Shown here piece by piece: positions 62,591 to 64,000 of a stretch of DNA of 64,000 nucleotides. The DNA comes from an uncultured bacterium. Its GTDB lineage: Bacteria; Bacteroidota; Bacteroidia; Bacteroidales; UBA932. Position 1 is the first letter of the stretch, and every line of letters starts with the position of its first letter. The translations under genes were made by a program, and so were the position numbers. The stretch covers positions 62,001 to 126,000 of the forward strand of contig CASGCS010000008.1 in assembly GCA_949300025.1 (NCBI GenBank), given 5' to 3'. The notes beneath the pieces are model-generated. The model did no database searches, was not told the origin of the DNA, and saw nothing but the letters and a program-made list of their open reading frames with translations.

Positions 62591-63328
62591 TTATTTTTTG
62601 TTATTTACTATCATATCGACAAGTGAAATAGAAGCGTCCTCCATTGACAACACAACGCTATCGATCTTAGATACGATGTAGCTGTAGATGAACTGAAGGA
62701 TAATAGCAACTACCAAACCGCCGACAGTAGTAATCAAGGCCACTTTCATACCTCCTGCAACGATGTTCGGAGAGATATCACCTGCAACCTCGATAGCATC
62801 GAATGCCTGGATCATACCGATAACTGTTCCCAAGAATCCGAGTGAAGGAGCAACTGCGATGAACAACTGAATCCAGCCCAGACCGCTCTCCAACTGGCTC
62901 ATCTGAACGCCACCGTAAGAAACCACTGCTTTCTCCACAGCCTCGGGGCCTTCGCCTGCACGGCACAGACCTTGATAGAAAATACTTGCAACAGGACCGC
63001 GGGTGTTACGGCAAACCTCTTTAGCAGCCTCTACGCCGCCGCTTGTAAGAGCGCCCTCAACCTTAGCGAGGAATTTTGACACGTTGGTTGTAGCAAGATT
63101 CAGATAGATAATTCTCTCGATAGAGAGAGCCAATCCGAAGATAAGGCAGAGGAGGATTGAACCCATGAAGCCGGCACCACCCTCGATGAATTTTGCTTTG
63201 ATTTGTTGGTATACAGGAGCATCTGATTGAACTGATAACCCGTTAGCAGCCAGTTCTTGTGCATTTGCATACTGTGCAGCAATGGCTATAAAGCCAAAAA
63301 CTGCCAAAAACATGAAAAATTTTTTCAT
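62591..63328 (-). CDS. ExbB/TolQ/MotA family proton channel
   Basis: A 245-residue protein. An N-terminal hydrophobic segment resembling a signal peptide (~3-23) is followed by three family helices: ~50-75, ~150-175 (WIQLFIAVAPSLGFLGTVIGMIQAF, the channel signature) and ~190-220 (GGMKVALITTVGGLVVAIILQFIYSY). It forms the pentameric channel in which ExbD sits. It leads the operon exbB-membrane protein-exbD-exbD. No TAnnTTTG box is evident in its 104-bp upstream gap. Confidence 0.93.
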   Translation of the reverse strand: MKKFFMFLAVFGFIAIAAQYANAQELAANGLSVQSDAPVYQQIKAKFIEGGAGFMGSILLCLIFGLALSIERIIYLNLATTNVSKFLAKVEGALTSGGVEAAKEVCRNTRGPVASIFYQGLCRAGEGPEAVEKAVVSYGGVQMSQLESGLGWIQLFIAVAPSLGFLGTVIGMIQAFDAIEVAGDISPNIVAGGMKVALITTVGGLVVAIILQFIYSYIVSKIDSVVLSMEDASISLVDMIVNNKK

Positions 63329-63432
63329 AAAATTTTTGAGTAATTAAAATTAAACAATGTATTTAAGTAGTACAATTTCTTTGGTTTTAACCTGAAATAT
63401 TGCGCAATTTAAGCAAAATTTTTAAATGTAGG

Positions 63433-64000
63433 TTAACAAGCTGTAATTTCTCCCCTCAAATTTTTCCCCACAAGTTCTTTAACTTTTTCTATATCTGAAT
63501 ATTGTCCCAATAAAAAAAATAATTTTACAAGGGCCGCCTCAGTAGTTATGTCGCAGCCTCCAATCACACCTGCCTTTTTGAGGGCCATACCTGTCTCGTA
63601 TGCATCCATATCTACGCTTCCAGCCTGACACTGAGTCACATTGAAAATTATAAGACCTCGTTCCACTCCACTCCTCACAACCTCCGTGAACCAGTTCTGC
63701 GTAGGAGCGTTCCCCGAGCCGAAAGTCTCTATTATAACAGCCTTTAATCCGTCTGTGCCAAAAACAGATTCCACAACCTCCTTCCGCATGCCGGGAAAGA
63801 GTTTGAGAACGGTCACATTCGTATCAAGGGCCGTATGGATTTTAAGTTCCCTTCCCCAGCTTTCGGGACAGGCAATGTTCTGTCTGTTGAACTTTATATG
63901 GATGCCCACATCTGCCAGAACAGGATAATTGGCAGACTGGAAGGCTCTGAAATTTTCTGCATTGTACTTGGTGGTGCGGTTGCCCCGGTAGAGTTTCGTT
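63433..64000 (-). CDS. Type I asparaginase, C-terminal part (cut by window edge)
   Basis: Only the last ~188 codons are in the window; the gene runs in from beyond 64000. The visible region has LYRGNRTTKYNAENFRAF, IIETFGSGNAPTQNW and NVTQCQAGSVDMDAYETG, typical of L-asparaginase family enzymes of the type I (cytosolic, AnsA-like) group. The catalytic Thr and Lys motifs would be upstream and are not seen. An in-frame GTG at 63909 is internal, as reading continues upstream with conserved family sequence. A 104-bp gap separates it from exbB. Confidence 0.88.
   Translation of the reverse strand, partial: TKLYRGNRTTKYNAENFRAFQSANYPVLADVGIHIKFNRQNIACPESWGRELKIHTALDTNVTVLKLFPGMRKEVVESVFGTDGLKAVIIETFGSGNAPTQNWFTEVVRSGVERGLIIFNVTQCQAGSVDMDAYETGMALKKAGVIGGCDITTEAALVKLFFLLGQYSDIEKVKELVGKNLRGEITAC

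Noticed and set aside
63329..63432. A consensus promoter for the exbB operon
   Set aside because: The gap is AT-rich but I found no TAnnTTTG on the minus strand; either another sigma factor or a diverged box is used.

Overview
The window looks like a chromosomal, mostly housekeeping stretch from a member of the Bacteroidota, most likely order Bacteroidales. The evidence is a TTTG-N19..24-TAnnTTTG promoter motif in front of many genes, a mraZ-to-ftsZ cluster with an FtsL-like protein of Bacteroidota type, DUF4783 and DUF4369 proteins, a eukaryote-like GT3 glycogen synthase fused to a GT35 phosphorylase, and an ExbB-membrane protein-ExbD-ExbD operon. I see no rRNA, tRNA, CRISPR array, prophage or transposase gene. 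Genus cannot be fixed from the sequence alone.

Layout. 1-14.9 kb (minus strand): xseA-xseB and a complete glycogen/alpha-glucan set (branching enzyme, debranching enzyme, GT4 glucosyltransferase, GH57 enzyme, GT3-GT35 fusion), then ribF, a small membrane protein, greA, a HIT protein and a truncated DUF4369 lipoprotein. 15-19 kb (plus): engB, prs, nadE, a Cys-rich membrane peptide, der. 19-26.4 kb (mostly minus): a 1210-residue NtrY-like kinase behind rlmH, a DUF4783 gene on the opposite strand, then cmk-ppx and an NtrC-like regulator without a DNA-binding domain. 26.5-30.9 kb (plus): ispH, an 821-bp gene-free island full of repeats and hairpins, efp, a transglutaminase lipoprotein and an O-methyltransferase. 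30.9-36.8 kb: M16 peptidase and an exported protein (minus), dnaX and lptB (plus), M23 lipoprotein (minus).

37-52.3 kb (plus) is the division and cell wall cluster mraZ-rsmH-ftsL-ftsI-murE-mraY-murD-ftsW-murG-murC-ftsQ-ftsA-ftsZ, tightly packed behind one good promoter. 52.3-64 kb: a DUF3298 lipoprotein, gltX, a TonB-like protein with udk, asnS, an SGNH hydrolase, a GHL10 glycosidase-like lipoprotein, an alkaline phosphatase lipoprotein, the ExbB/ExbD operon ending in tandem terminators, and the 3' part of an asparaginase gene.

The most unusual DNA is the island between ispH and efp (27377-28197). It holds 75-bp tandem repeats whose hairpin is kept by compensating changes, a 121-bp imperfect palindrome, a region that folds on paper as a three-way junction, and an inverted repeat overlapping the efp promoter. 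The most unusual proteins are the synthase-phosphorylase fusion and the regulator without a helix-turn-helix. I did not find a clearly new multi-gene system here; most genes belong to well-known families.
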